NCBI RefSeq assembly: GCF_000730425.1
Contig: NZ_CP008896.1
Location: 3,038,001-3,102,000, forward strand
DNA: 64,000 nt
Reading direction: 5' to 3'
DNA from: Pseudomonas fluorescens
GTDB lineage: Bacteria > Pseudomonadota > Gammaproteobacteria > Pseudomonadales > Pseudomonadaceae
In this document: in pieces, positions 51,621-62,000 of the stretch
Layout: every line of letters starts with the position of its first letter
Numbering within the stretch: position 1 is the stretch's first letter
Notes under the pieces: generated by a model
Told to the model about the DNA's origin: nothing
Database searches by the model: none
Seen by the model: the letters and a program-made list of their open reading frames with translations, nothing else
Program-made: the position numbers and the translations under genes

Positions 51621-54600
51621 TTATTTCACCAACTCCATCAACTTCCCATACCCATCCACCACGTCGTACCTCACCTGCTCTGAGGTGATCTTGGCGAAAA
51701 ACTTGCGTGCACAGGCGATTTTTGAAGCTTCGATAGCACGTAGGTCCAGCGTGGACATGGAGCCCTTGGTCTCGGCGATGAAGTAGATGTGCTTCACGTT
51801 GCCTTCCTGAAAGGCGATGGCCCAGTCGGGGTTGTAATTGCCGACCGGGGTCGGGATGAAGAAGCTCTTCGGCAGTTTGGCGTAGACCACCACCTCTGTG
51901 CTTGCGTCCAGCTCTTCGACGAATTTACGCTCGATGCTGGAGTCGGTGAACACATAGTCGTAGACGTGGTGCTTGGCTTCGAAAGCCTTGCTGAAATCAT
52001 CCTTGGGCTTCTCGGCAGTAAAGATGTCCGAACTATGGGTTTCACCCACCGGATCGTAGGCAATGTGCTCGACGATGGCCGTGGCCTTCTGCTCGTTGAT
52101 CAGCATAGCGGCCTTGGCGATGAAGTCTTCCGGGTTGGTTTTGTACTGGCTGAACACCGCCACGTTGATGTCTTTGAGAATGCTGGCAATGGTGCTGCGT
52201 GTTAGCTGGGTGTCCTCGGCCAGATTGCCGATCAGATCGTATTTCACCGCCGAATGAACGGAGTGGTTGTACTTTTCGGTCGAGCTTTCGGCGATCTTAA
52301 AGGCTGTGCCGCTCTTCATATCGTCGAAGCTGGCATTCTCCAGCTGGCTGCCGCGCTCGATGATGTACTGCATCGGTTTAACCCGCAGCTCAGTATCCAG
52401 GGCCGCCACGCACTTGCCCACCAGCTCATCGGTTTCAAAGTGAACCGTGTAAGCAGCCTTGCGATTGATCTTGTTCCACAGTGCCTGAAATTCCTTCTTC
52501 TCGAAGTTCGAGTTCAGGGGGTTGATCTTGGCCTTGCGGTCATCGCCAATCTCAGGCATTTGCGCCGCACTGAAGACGCTATCGATCAGCTGGAACACCT
52601 GGGCTGCATAGGGCTGCAGTTCGGCCGGTAGCTCTGCCAACTGCTCTTGTTTTTTGGCCTCGTGGTAGGTCAAGGTGATCTGATCGTTGTCGTCGGTGTA
52701 GTCGTTTTTCAGCAGGTATTTGTAAATCTGCTTGGCCAGTTGCGCAGAGACCTCAACGTCGCCAGTTAGAGTTTGTAAAACTTTACCTTTGAAATAATTC
52801 TCGTTGGCCTCACGTGGCCGGGCCGACAACGATTCGCTGATATCCCTCTGCAGTGCGCCAACGAAGTCCTTGTAGCTTTCGCTGGCCACCACCGTCAGCT
52901 CATTGATTTGGTGCACGGTGGCCGGGTCATCCATACGGTCACCCAGCTGGTTGACGGCCAGGCGCATGCCACGACCCACCTCTTGGCGCCGGGAAATGCT
53001 GTTATCGCTGTGCTTTAAGGTGCAAATAACGAAGACGTTGGGGTTATCCCAGCCTTCGCGCAAAGCCGAGTGGGAGAAGATAAATCGCACCGGCTCGTCG
53101 AGCGACAGCAGGCGTTCTTTGTCCTTGAGGATCAGGTCGTAGGCATCCACGTCGTCGGTCTCAGTAGCTTTTTTCCCCACTGAGGGATCGACTAGTCGCT
53201 TGCTTTTCTTGTCGATAGAGAAGTAGCCATTATGGGTCTGGCGAGCCTGAATACCCTTGAGGTAGCGGTTGTAGGGTGTGTCTTCCAGCGTCATCACGTC
53301 GGTGAGGTAGGCGTTGTACTCCTCCTCAAAGATCTGAGCGTACTCGCCGGGCAATTCGCCGGTTGCGTCGTACTGGCGGTATTTAGCTACCTCATCGATG
53401 AAGAACAGCGACAGCACCTTGATGCCCTTGCTGAACAGCATCATCTCTTTCTGAAAATGTGCCTTCACCGCCTCGCGGATTTGGATGCGGCGCATGGCGG
53501 CCTCATCCACGTTGCCCACGACCTCCCCGGCAACTAGCTCCACACCGTTGGTAAAGCTCAGCGTGTCGATACGGGCGTCGATATCGGCAACCACGTAATC
53601 TTTGTACTGATCCAGCCCACCGGACAGGTCGTACAGATTGTCGTTGCGGCCGAGTTTGCGCATCACGCGCTTGATACCACTGCTCTGCTTGATCTCGATC
53701 TCCACCCGCGCCACAGGCGATTTGGTCGAGACTTCGATGTCCTGCAGGAACAAATAAGCATTGGTCCCGGTCAGGCCTTTGACCGTAATACCGCGCACGC
53801 TGATCTTTTTAACCAGTTTCTGGTTGTAAGCATCCAGCGCGTCAAGGCGGTGGATTTTGTTGTACTCGGTTTTGTGCGTAGCCGAGTAGCGCACAATCAT
53901 CAGCGGATTGAACTCGCTAAAGGACGCCAGCGTTTTGGCCCCTTCCATCTTCTGCGGCTCATCGAGAAGGAGAATTGGTCGGTTAGCCTTGATCACATCG
54001 ATAGGACGGCGCGACTGAAAGTCATCCAGCTCCTCATAGATACGGCGCTGATCGGCACCACGGGCGGCGAACGCCTGCACGTTGATGACCATTACGTTGA
54101 TGCCGGCATCCGAAGAAAAGCTCTCCAAGTTGTGCAATTGCTTGGAGTTGTAAATGAAGAAACGCGCCTTCTTACCGTAGCTCTCCAGAAAGTGCTCAGC
54201 AGTGATTTGCAGCGACTTGTACACACCCTCGCGGATGGCAATACTCGGCACCACGACGATAAACTTGCTCCAGCCAAAGCGTTTGTTCAGCTCGAACATG
54301 CTCTTGATGTAGCAATAGGTCTTACCAGTGCCCGTCTCCATCTCAACATCGAGGTTGATGGTGCAACCCGTATGTTTGTCGCTAGCCAGCGACGCCGATA
54401 ACGGTAGGTTCTGCCGGCGTTGTACGCCTTGAATGTTTCCCAGCAACTGCGCCACGTTCAACGCTAGCTCTGCATTCTTGAAGCCAGCCTCAGTAGGCTC
54501 AATCGTCTTCGCACCGAGCAGGTCGATCTGTTGCGGTGCCGCCGGTGCGAAAGGCTTAGCTCCAGGGTCGACGCGATAACTCACGCCCGAGGATTTTGGC

Positions 54601-54674
54601 TGGCCGGCAAAGCAGTCGGCAAAGGCGTCTACCGCATGGGTCTGGTAGGGCTGGACTTTAAACTTCAGTTTCAT
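51621..54674 (-). CDS. res: Type III restriction enzyme Res subunit
   Basis: A 1017-residue helicase-nuclease that cuts DNA with the Mod subunit. Walker A is in [21 protein letters not shown] (residues 113-132), the DExx box is DEPQKME, the motif VI region is [19 protein letters not shown], and the C-terminal nuclease has NPDWAIAF and FIAETKG (about 948-971). The length is normal. ATG 54674 with AGGAA upstream is preferred to the longer frame. It is the last gene of the minus-strand cluster; 196 bp of it are duplicated at 45576-45771. Four 11-bp repeats precede it. Confidence 0.92.
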   Translation of the reverse strand: MKLKFKVQPYQTHAVDAFADCFAGQPKSSGVSYRVDPGAKPFAPAAPQQIDLLGAKTIEPTEAGFKNAELALNVAQLLGNIQGVQRRQNLPLSASLASDKHTGCTINLDVEMETGTGKTYCYIKSMFELNKRFGWSKFIVVVPSIAIREGVYKSLQITAEHFLESYGKKARFFIYNSKQLHNLESFSSDAGINVMVINVQAFAARGADQRRIYEELDDFQSRRPIDVIKANRPILLLDEPQKMEGAKTLASFSEFNPLMIVRYSATHKTEYNKIHRLDALDAYNQKLVKKISVRGITVKGLTGTNAYLFLQDIEVSTKSPVARVEIEIKQSSGIKRVMRKLGRNDNLYDLSGGLDQYKDYVVADIDARIDTLSFTNGVELVAGEVVGNVDEAAMRRIQIREAVKAHFQKEMMLFSKGIKVLSLFFIDEVAKYRQYDATGELPGEYAQIFEEEYNAYLTDVMTLEDTPYNRYLKGIQARQTHNGYFSIDKKSKRLVDPSVGKKATETDDVDAYDLILKDKERLLSLDEPVRFIFSHSALREGWDNPNVFVICTLKHSDNSISRRQEVGRGMRLAVNQLGDRMDDPATVHQINELTVVASESYKDFVGALQRDISESLSARPREANENYFKGKVLQTLTGDVEVSAQLAKQIYKYLLKNDYTDDNDQITLTYHEAKKQEQLAELPAELQPYAAQVFQLIDSVFSAAQMPEIGDDRKAKINPLNSNFEKKEFQALWNKINRKAAYTVHFETDELVGKCVAALDTELRVKPMQYIIERGSQLENASFDDMKSGTAFKIAESSTEKYNHSVHSAVKYDLIGNLAEDTQLTRSTIASILKDINVAVFSQYKTNPEDFIAKAAMLINEQKATAIVEHIAYDPVGETHSSDIFTAEKPKDDFSKAFEAKHHVYDYVFTDSSIERKFVEELDASTEVVVYAKLPKSFFIPTPVGNYNPDWAIAFQEGNVKHIYFIAETKGSMSTLDLRAIEASKIACARKFFAKITSEQVRYDVVDGYGKLMELVK
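53306..53501. repeat. 196-bp direct repeat, copy 2 (inside res)
   Basis: The intact parent copy of the repeat at 45576-45771, part of the res coding sequence. Confidence 0.95.
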
Positions 54675-54754
54675 GCGTAATTCCTGACTGACCCAAGGGT
54701 ATTGCAAGTAAGAATCAAGGCGTCTAGCCCTTTAGGATCAGCTACTTACCGTTA

Positions 54755-54809
54755 ATTTATTCTGCATTTATCCTGCAACTCAGGATGATTTATTCTGCAT
54801 TTATTCTGC
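54755..54809. repeat. Four 11-bp repeats between Schlafen-type gene and res
   Basis: On the minus strand: GCAGAATAAAT twice in tandem, an 11-base spacer, GCAGGATAAAT, GCAGAATAAAT. The first unit contains the TAA stop of the upstream gene. All units have the same phase. Confidence 0.8.
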
Positions 54810-56459
54810 AAGCACCCAGACTGGCGCCTTGCGCGAGCCGTAATTTTTAATGCGCTCGGCACGTCGCAAGCTGGTGAGTAAACCACCGATCTTGGTTTCC
54901 TTCTGCGCATCATCTAGAGCATCGCTGAGCTTGTTGCTGAGCAACTGGTCGATATCCTTGCGGGTAGCAGAACCAAATTTGGTCAACAAATCGAGAATCA
55001 TCTGCTTGTAGAAAGCGTCATCCTGTCCACGGGTACGGATGTAGTCGGCTTTACTGGCTGTTGCTTTGGCGACCGTAGCAGAAACGTACAGATTGGGCCG
55101 TTTGCCCTCGATAAGCCCAGCCTTGCGCAAGTGTTTCACCATCGCGGCATCCAGCGGCAGTCTTTTCTGCACACGGTCTAACGCCAGGATGTCGACAAGG
55201 GCAAGGTCGGTCTTCTGGATCAGCAGCCGACTGTAAGCGGGATCTACAACGCGGCCATGGATAGTCATCCTCACCGCCTGTGGCTCGGATAAGTCATAGT
55301 CCGGCATGGGGAAGAAACGCCGGGCCTGACCAAGGTGCATCTCATAAATGCCATAACCCATGGTGTCGATCATGTTCAGTTCGGCCATGGCTTGAGCTAA
55401 GAACGGGTTACGGTAACGTCTTGGGGTTTTGGTTCCGGCAATGTAGTCCGCTGGCTGTCCCTCAAAGAACGATCCGTCGTTTTCCAGCACCAGCCGATCA
55501 GGAAACTCCGTCACAATGATTCGGCCATTACGACTGTAGTCCTGGTGCGCAATGCAGTTGTGCAGCGCTTCCAGCACAATTTTCTGATCGTACTTGGCCA
55601 GTTCAATAGCCAGCAACTGGTCTTCCGGCAGGATGCGAATCTGGATGTTACGAATTTTCTGATACAGGCCGCTGCTATTGAGCAGAAACGGTAACCCGAA
55701 GTGCTCATAAGCACGCTCTGAGCCTTCCAGCTTCCAGGTCATCTGGGCGGGATGCGGCGACAACAAGTGCGCCGACTCCAATTTGCCAAGCAATAGAAGC
55801 GTTGTACGGGTGATCTGGCCGTCGCGGGTCAGTTTGGCGCGGTCGAGAAAAGTGGCAACTGACCAGTTCATGACGTCATCCGCCGCAAAGCGGTTGGCAT
55901 ACTTTTTCGCGAAAGACTCTCGCGCCCTAGACAGCGCGGCAACGTCTAGATGCGCCAAGGTAGCACCAGCGACTACTTGCGCCGACCAGTCGGCCGCGCC
56001 TACCTGGCGGCGAATCTCATCAAGCTTGTCTAAACCCAGATGGGTCAGGCTTTCACCAGCACGTGCGTAGTAATGCCCCTTCCACGCAATCGGCATCCCC
56101 AACGGAGCAGCCGGAATCTCGAACAGCAATACGCGCCCTTCGGTAAGTAGCAGTTCGTGAATATTACGCAGGGTGATGCTCGGCTCGGTGGCAGCAGAAA
56201 TCTGCATTTTCAGGCTGTGCAGATTCTCCGCCTTAGGCCGGTAATCGCTGCCCACAGCCTTACGACTGTGGTTATCCACACCGAATACCAGCCAGGCACG
56301 TTCTTGATTACGCAAATTGGCTTCGTTGGCCAGGGCAGAGAAGTACTTGCCTATGGCGTCGGTCGAGTAATCGTTCCCGGCGCGCTTGAACTCCACTACC
56401 TCGTTTTCCCAACACTCAATCAAGGAGTCCAGTAGTGCCTGCATGGCTTGAGCATCCAT
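54801..56459 (-). CDS. Schlafen/AlbA_2-domain ATP-binding protein
   Basis: A 552-residue protein. The N-terminal AlbA_2 (Schlafen-type) domain is seen in ENEVVEFKRAGNDYSTDAIGKYFSALANEANLRNQERAWLVFGVDN. A middle part with VLEALHNCIAHQDYSRNGRIIVTEF and RLVLENDGSFFEG resembles the ATP-binding domain typical of this group, and winged-helix elements follow. It lies between mod and res with nine bases to mod, so it belongs to the R-M cluster. Some relatives cleave tRNA or regulate transcription; which applies here is unknown. Confidence 0.85.
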   Translation of the reverse strand: MDAQAMQALLDSLIECWENEVVEFKRAGNDYSTDAIGKYFSALANEANLRNQERAWLVFGVDNHSRKAVGSDYRPKAENLHSLKMQISAATEPSITLRNIHELLLTEGRVLLFEIPAAPLGMPIAWKGHYYARAGESLTHLGLDKLDEIRRQVGAADWSAQVVAGATLAHLDVAALSRARESFAKKYANRFAADDVMNWSVATFLDRAKLTRDGQITRTTLLLLGKLESAHLLSPHPAQMTWKLEGSERAYEHFGLPFLLNSSGLYQKIRNIQIRILPEDQLLAIELAKYDQKIVLEALHNCIAHQDYSRNGRIIVTEFPDRLVLENDGSFFEGQPADYIAGTKTPRRYRNPFLAQAMAELNMIDTMGYGIYEMHLGQARRFFPMPDYDLSEPQAVRMTIHGRVVDPAYSRLLIQKTDLALVDILALDRVQKRLPLDAAMVKHLRKAGLIEGKRPNLYVSATVAKATASKADYIRTRGQDDAFYKQMILDLLTKFGSATRKDIDQLLSNKLSDALDDAQKETKIGGLLTSLRRAERIKNYGSRKAPVWVLAE

Positions 56460-56468
56460 ATCAGCCCC

Positions 56469-58364
56469 TTAAAGCGTCTTAATTTCGGTAGCTGGCGAAA
56501 GCAGCTTGAACACCTGCTCGACGTTGATTTTCACGCTATCACTGGCGAAGCCGGCGTCGCGAAACACCACACGTAGCGGCTTATGTCCTGCGAGCTGTTT
56601 GACGAACTCTTCGTCGATACCTATATCGAAGCAGGCGGCCAGTGCATTACCGTCAACGAAGAACACGGTCTTGCCGGCGATAACTTGCTGGTTGATCGGC
56701 AGGGCCAGATCCACGCCCCAGTCTAGCAGCACCTGAAACAGCAAATCTTCGGAGGTGCGGTCTTCGCGGACATTGTCGATTTGATCGGAGAGCAGATCCT
56801 GGCTCACTGCATCCGGCGTGTAGTACACCTCTTTCATATTGGAGGTGTCGATTTTCAGCACCCGAAAGCCAATGTCGAGCTGCTCAATACCTTCCATGCC
56901 AGAGCACTCAACCTTGATCTTTTTGCCTGCTCGCCGAATTCTTTCCTTACTTATTTGAGCAATAGTTCCATAACCGGCTTTAAAGGCCTCGCTACCCGCA
57001 TCGCACGCCTCAGGAATTTGAACTGAAATATGCCGTCTAGTGCCTTGATCCTCCGCATTTAACTCCATTACCGCGTGCGCTGTCGTAGAGGATCCAGAAA
57101 AGAAATCAAGGTAAACTTCATCTTTATTGGCCGATGAAATAGATATCATTCGCTTCAAAATAGATATTGGTTTTGGGCTATCAAAAAACGCTTTACCATC
57201 AAACAGCTTTTTCAAACTCTGCCTTGCTTCTTGGTTATGACTAACCTCTTCATGAAACCAAATTGTATTTGGGCGCAAACCCGCTTGAACCTCGGACAAA
57301 AAAGTCTTAAGCCGAGGCACCCCCTCCCCCCCTTTACCAAACCATATCCGATTATCCAGTACTAAATCATTGAATTTTTCTTTATTAACACTCCAATACC
57401 TACCATCTGGCGGACTACACTCACGACCGCTCGGCGTTTTAATTACATAATTGAGTTTGTCACTTCCCGACTTGGCCGACAACACAACGGAAGTCCATGG
57501 GCCACGCGGATCACTATCTGGATTCGTATAACCGTCATTATCGGCATCTGTTCTTGGCAGCAGGTTTAACCTCCAACCAGATAAGTCATTTGAAATTGAG
57601 TTCTTCGCATAACAGAGAATATTATCATGCATCGTAGAAAAGTAAGCCGCATCATTAGAGCGAGAAAATTTCTTCTGCCACACAATATGCGCTACGAAAT
57701 TAGCCTCACCAAAAATCTCATCGCAAACCTTTCTAAGGTTAGCAATTTCACCATCATCTAAAGATATAAATATAACCCCATCATGTCGCAATAAATTTCT
57801 CGCTAGCTTTAGCCGAGAGTAAATCATACTCACCCAGGCAGAGTGAAATCGTCCATTGGACTCAGAGTTCGCAACTAACGGACTCCGTCTTTCGTCTTTC
57901 TGATTTGACTTCCTGAGATATGATTCCGCGTCCTCAGAAAAATCATCGTCATAAATGAAGTCATTTCCAGTATTGTAAGGAGGATCTATATAAATCATCT
58001 TGACTTTATTGAGATAAACCTCTTGGAGTAATTTTAGCGCATCGAGATTATCCCCCTCGACAAAGAGATTTTGCGTGGTATCAAAGTCAACGCTCTCTTC
58101 TCTACACGGGCGCAATGTCTTGGCAATCGGTGCATTCGCTGCCAGCAGCGCCTCACGCTTCCCCGGCCAATTCAGCTGATAGCGCTCCTGCGGTCCCTCA
58201 ACAATGGAAGAAGACAGCTCCTGACGCAGCAGGTCGAAGTCGACGGCCTTCTTCAAATCGCCCTGGGCATCCAACGCTTCGGTGATGCAATTGGGGAACA
58301 GCTCAGCCAGCTTGTCGATATTGGCTTCGGTCAGGTTTTTAGAGTGCATCTTCAGCGTGTCCAT
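56469..58364 (-). CDS. mod: Type III DNA methyltransferase Mod subunit
   Basis: A 631-residue beta-class N6-adenine methyltransferase that recognises the target for both modification and restriction. DPPYNTGNDF (motif IV, residues 127-136) comes before the cofactor motif I FFSGSSTTAHAV, with the target recognition domain between. AGGACG precedes ATG 58364. The middle of the gene (about 56930-58060) is by eye much richer in A and T than its ends and than the neighbouring genes, pointing to replacement of the recognition domain by recombination. Confidence 0.92.
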   Translation of the reverse strand: MDTLKMHSKNLTEANIDKLAELFPNCITEALDAQGDLKKAVDFDLLRQELSSSIVEGPQERYQLNWPGKREALLAANAPIAKTLRPCREESVDFDTTQNLFVEGDNLDALKLLQEVYLNKVKMIYIDPPYNTGNDFIYDDDFSEDAESYLRKSNQKDERRSPLVANSESNGRFHSAWVSMIYSRLKLARNLLRHDGVIFISLDDGEIANLRKVCDEIFGEANFVAHIVWQKKFSRSNDAAYFSTMHDNILCYAKNSISNDLSGWRLNLLPRTDADNDGYTNPDSDPRGPWTSVVLSAKSGSDKLNYVIKTPSGRECSPPDGRYWSVNKEKFNDLVLDNRIWFGKGGEGVPRLKTFLSEVQAGLRPNTIWFHEEVSHNQEARQSLKKLFDGKAFFDSPKPISILKRMISISSANKDEVYLDFFSGSSTTAHAVMELNAEDQGTRRHISVQIPEACDAGSEAFKAGYGTIAQISKERIRRAGKKIKVECSGMEGIEQLDIGFRVLKIDTSNMKEVYYTPDAVSQDLLSDQIDNVREDRTSEDLLFQVLLDWGVDLALPINQQVIAGKTVFFVDGNALAACFDIGIDEEFVKQLAGHKPLRVVFRDAGFASDSVKINVEQVFKLLSPATEIKTL

Positions 58365-58407
58365 GGGACGTCCTGTAATTCTTGAATTCTTGGGTACGAA
58401 CTGGCGC

Positions 58408-59088
58408 TTACGCGCTCAACTGATCAATTTGGGCATTCAGCTCCCGCAATTGAGCGTTGAGCTCTACTTTGCGGTTGAACTGTATTTCTTTGTGCAAGCG
58501 GGCCTCCAGCTTGCGCTGCTCGCCATGCAGTCTGCGCAGCTGGGTCAATCGCTGCAGCTGTTCTGGCAGGCTTTCTCTGGGCCTCGCTGGATGCGGCAGC
58601 ACGCTGCGCAGCAGTTGTTCGTAAAGGCCATACAGATCTAGCGCCACCGGCAAGGGCTGACGCTCGGCATCAGCCGCCAACCAAGCTCCGGCGAAGTAGC
58701 CATCGATGACCCGCTTGCTGGCATCGGCTTCGCTGGGACGTTTAAAGGTCGCCACCATGCGGGTGCGCTGCTTATGGTGCAACTGAAAGATGATCGGCAG
58801 TGGGATAGCGCGGTCGATGGCGCGCAGTACTTCTTCATCGAATTCGGCGGTTTTCAGTGCGATGTCGAAGATCTGAATTTCTACCACACCGCCCCGCGCC
58901 GGCAGATTGATGGTTTCCGGGGCCAGCTTGTACTGCCAGGTGATTTGCTCGACCTGGGCAACGAATTTATCGCGCAGTGTCGAGCTGACAAAACCACGCT
59001 CGTAGATTTTGCTCTTCGCCACCACGCGGCCAACCTTGGCCTGCGGCGGAAAACTAAACAGTGCAGGCGTAACTGAAGCCTGGCTCAT
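58408..59088 (-). CDS. DUF4391 domain protein
   Basis: A 226-residue protein of the DUF4391 family, which is found beside helicases and type III methyltransferases. It reads ALFSFPPQAKVGRVVAKSKIYE, ITWQYKLAPETINLPARGGVVEIQIFDIALK and a coiled coil at the end (LEARLHKEIQFNRKVELNAQLRELNAQI). It overlaps the helicase stop by four bases. Probably a structural subunit; no activity is known to me. Confidence 0.85.
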   Translation of the reverse strand: MSQASVTPALFSFPPQAKVGRVVAKSKIYERGFVSSTLRDKFVAQVEQITWQYKLAPETINLPARGGVVEIQIFDIALKTAEFDEEVLRAIDRAIPLPIIFQLHHKQRTRMVATFKRPSEADASKRVIDGYFAGAWLAADAERQPLPVALDLYGLYEQLLRSVLPHPARPRESLPEQLQRLTQLRRLHGEQRKLEARLHKEIQFNRKVELNAQLRELNAQIDQLSA

Positions 59089-62000
59089 ACCGTGCCCTGA
59101 ATAACGATGAAGGTAATCAGCTCGAAATCATCCAGCCCAGCGATGGTGTCGACCAGCGCGGTGGTCTTACCGCCGCTGAACAGACTGTCGATATCCTTCT
59201 CTTCCTTCACGTCGATCATCGAGCGAATCGCTTGGTCGAGCAGGTTGGAGTAGGCGTGCATATTACGACCGTCTTCAGTTGCCTGATTGAACAGTTGGTA
59301 GGCGTCACGAATCGGCTGATCGTGGCCCTTGCAGGCACTACGTGCCAGATCCAGCAAACGCTTGGCCTCGGTGTAGTCGTGAATAATGCGGCCATCGTTA
59401 CCGATGTAGACCAAGTAATACGGATATAGACGGTTTTGCCGGTCGAGGCTAACGCCATGCGACTTGCCGTCCAAGGCGCGGTTACGCAGGGTGAATATGG
59501 CGCCGGGTAGTAAGCCCGCTGCAGGCTGCGCCGGGACCACCGCATGCATACCGCTAGGGACGCTGCTCAGCTCACCATTGGCCTTGATGTAATTGAGCAA
59601 ATCCATGCGGAAATCGTTGAGACCAAGGTCGGTGATAGAAACGCCGGTCTTGATATCTTCCATCTCGATCACTTCATCCTGCAAACGTCGCAGTTGCTCT
59701 TTACGGTAGGCCACGTCGTTGGCCTGGGCGTTGAGCACGTTGTCGTCGCCGGTGGCCGTAACGTCAGCGATCATCATGCGGTTTTCAACTCGCTCTTTGA
59801 GGTTGATGTACTCGTCGAGGCTAATGTCTGGCCAGTAGTTGACCAATTGGATACTGGCATTCTGCGAGCCAATACGATCCACACGGCCGAAGCGCTGGAT
59901 GATACGCACCGGGTTCCAGTGAATGTCGTAGTTGATCAGGTAGTCGCAGTCCTGCAGGTTCTGACCTTCGGAGATGCAGTCAGTGCCGATGAGAATGTCG
60001 ATTTCACGCAGCTCGTCCGGGTAAATCAGCGCTTTTTCTTTCGAACGCGGCGAGAACAGTGTCAGCAAACCTTGGAAGTCATAAGTCTGGCGGCTGCCTG
60101 GCATAGTTCCAAGGGTGGACTTGGGCGCATCACTGCCGGTGACTTTGCCGGAATGCACCTGTTGAGTGCTCAGCAGGTACTCAGCCAGGTTGTCGTAGAG
60201 GTAATTGGCGGTATCGGCGAAGGCGGTGAAAATCAGCACCTTCCGATTGCCAGGATTGATCGGCGAGGCCAATTTGCTGGTGATCTGGGTTTTCAGGTGC
60301 TGCAGCTTGGCGTCGTCGGCCGGTGTAACCTTGGCCATTTCAGCCAGCAGCTCTTCAATGAAGATCAGGTCTCCCTGCAGGTCTTGCTCCCAGGACGGCA
60401 CATCCATGTCTTCCAGGCTGATCTGAATCTTCTTACCAATTGTGATGTCGCCAGGCAACGGCAAGTTGTCGTCGTCAAAATCGGCATCTTCAAAGGCCGC
60501 TGTGACGTCGGCGAAATCGCTGACAAGGCCGGTTTTCTTGAAAGTGGCGATTTTATCCAGCGCGTTCCGATGCGTGTTTTGCAGATTTTTCAGGGTCAGG
60601 CGAAAAGACTCTACCGAGCTTTCAAGGCGTTTGAGCAGGTTAGTGGTCATCAGCGCTTGCAGGCTTCTCTCGCGGTCGACCTGCTTCAGCTTGCCCTTTC
60701 CACCATCCACTTCGGTGTCGTACTTCTCTTCGTATTTTTTCAGCCGGCTGGGTAGGATATAACTAACTGGCGCGTACACGGCGAGCTTAAGCAGAGACAG
60801 CTGGTTGAAGATCTCGTTGAAGCCGATGACGTCATTACGCGAAGTCAACGGGCAATGAAACGACAGCGGCTTGCGGCGCTCAGGGAAACTGCCAATATCG
60901 GCAGTGTTGTAGAAAGTCTCGATATGTCGGCGTGAGCGGGCAATGGTGACGCTGTCGAGTAGCTCGAAGAAGTCGAAATCAAGGGTGCTGAGAATCGCCG
61001 CCGCAGTGCGCTTTTCCGGTGGCAGACCGGTCCAAACATTGAAGGCTGCCTGGGCGCGACGGAAGATGCTGTCGATGTCCTTTTCAGTGCGCAGCTTCTT
61101 GCTGAGGTTGTCGCTGTCGCCCTCGTAGGCTAAGGCTAACTGGTTGCGCAAATCGCTGAAACGGTTGTTGACTGGGGTAGCCGAGAGCATCAGCACCTTG
61201 GTCTTCACGCCTTGGCGAATGACCTTATTCATCAGCTGCTGGTAACGGGTCTCTTTGTCTTTATAGATGTCGTTGTTACGGAAGTTGTGCGACTCATCGA
61301 TCACCACCAGATCGTAGTTACCCCAGTTGACGCGATCCAGCGGAATGCCCAACGACTCGCCACGGGTGCGGGTCAGGTCTGTGTGGCAGAGCACGTCGTA
61401 GTTGAAACGATCCTTGGCGAAGATGTTGGTTTTAAGATTGCGGTTGTAGTTCAGCCAGTTGTCGGCCAGCTTCTTCGGGCAGAGCACTAGCACCGACTTG
61501 TTACGCAACTCGTAATACTTAATCACCGCCAGCGCAGTGAAGGTTTTACCCAGGCCAACGCTGTCGGCAAGAATGCAGCCGCTGTAGGTTTCGAGTTTGT
61601 TGATAAGACCGGTGGCGGCGTCACGTTGGAAGTTGAACAGCTTCTGCCAGATCAGGCTGTCTTGGTAGCCGGTACGGTCATTGGGCATCACGTCTTCATT
61701 AATGTCTTCCAGAAACTCACGGAAGATGTTGTAGAGCATCAAGAAGTAGATGCGCTCAGGGGCATTCTCCTGATAAACCGAGGCAATGTGGTCGCACAGT
61801 CGTGAGGTCACATCTTCCAGTTTGCTTGTGTCGCTCCAGATCTGATCAAACAGATTGAGAAAAGTCGCGGTAACACTTGGCTCATCTATTTTGGTGACAA
61901 AGTTCGATACGGCGTTGCCCTGCTGGTAACCCAGGTCCACGGCAGTGAAGCCCTGCAAAGGCATGTAGACGCTGTCGCCGGTTTTGCCTTGCACGCCCGC

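Noticed and set aside
54755-54809. Short repeats as a possible CRISPR array
   Set aside because: Units are only 11 bases with no regular unique spacers, and no cas genes are present anywhere in the window.
59544-60755. 403-codon open frame on the plus strand
   Set aside because: Antisense to the helicase gene, with no family features and repeated hydrophobic valine-rich composition typical of antisense frames.
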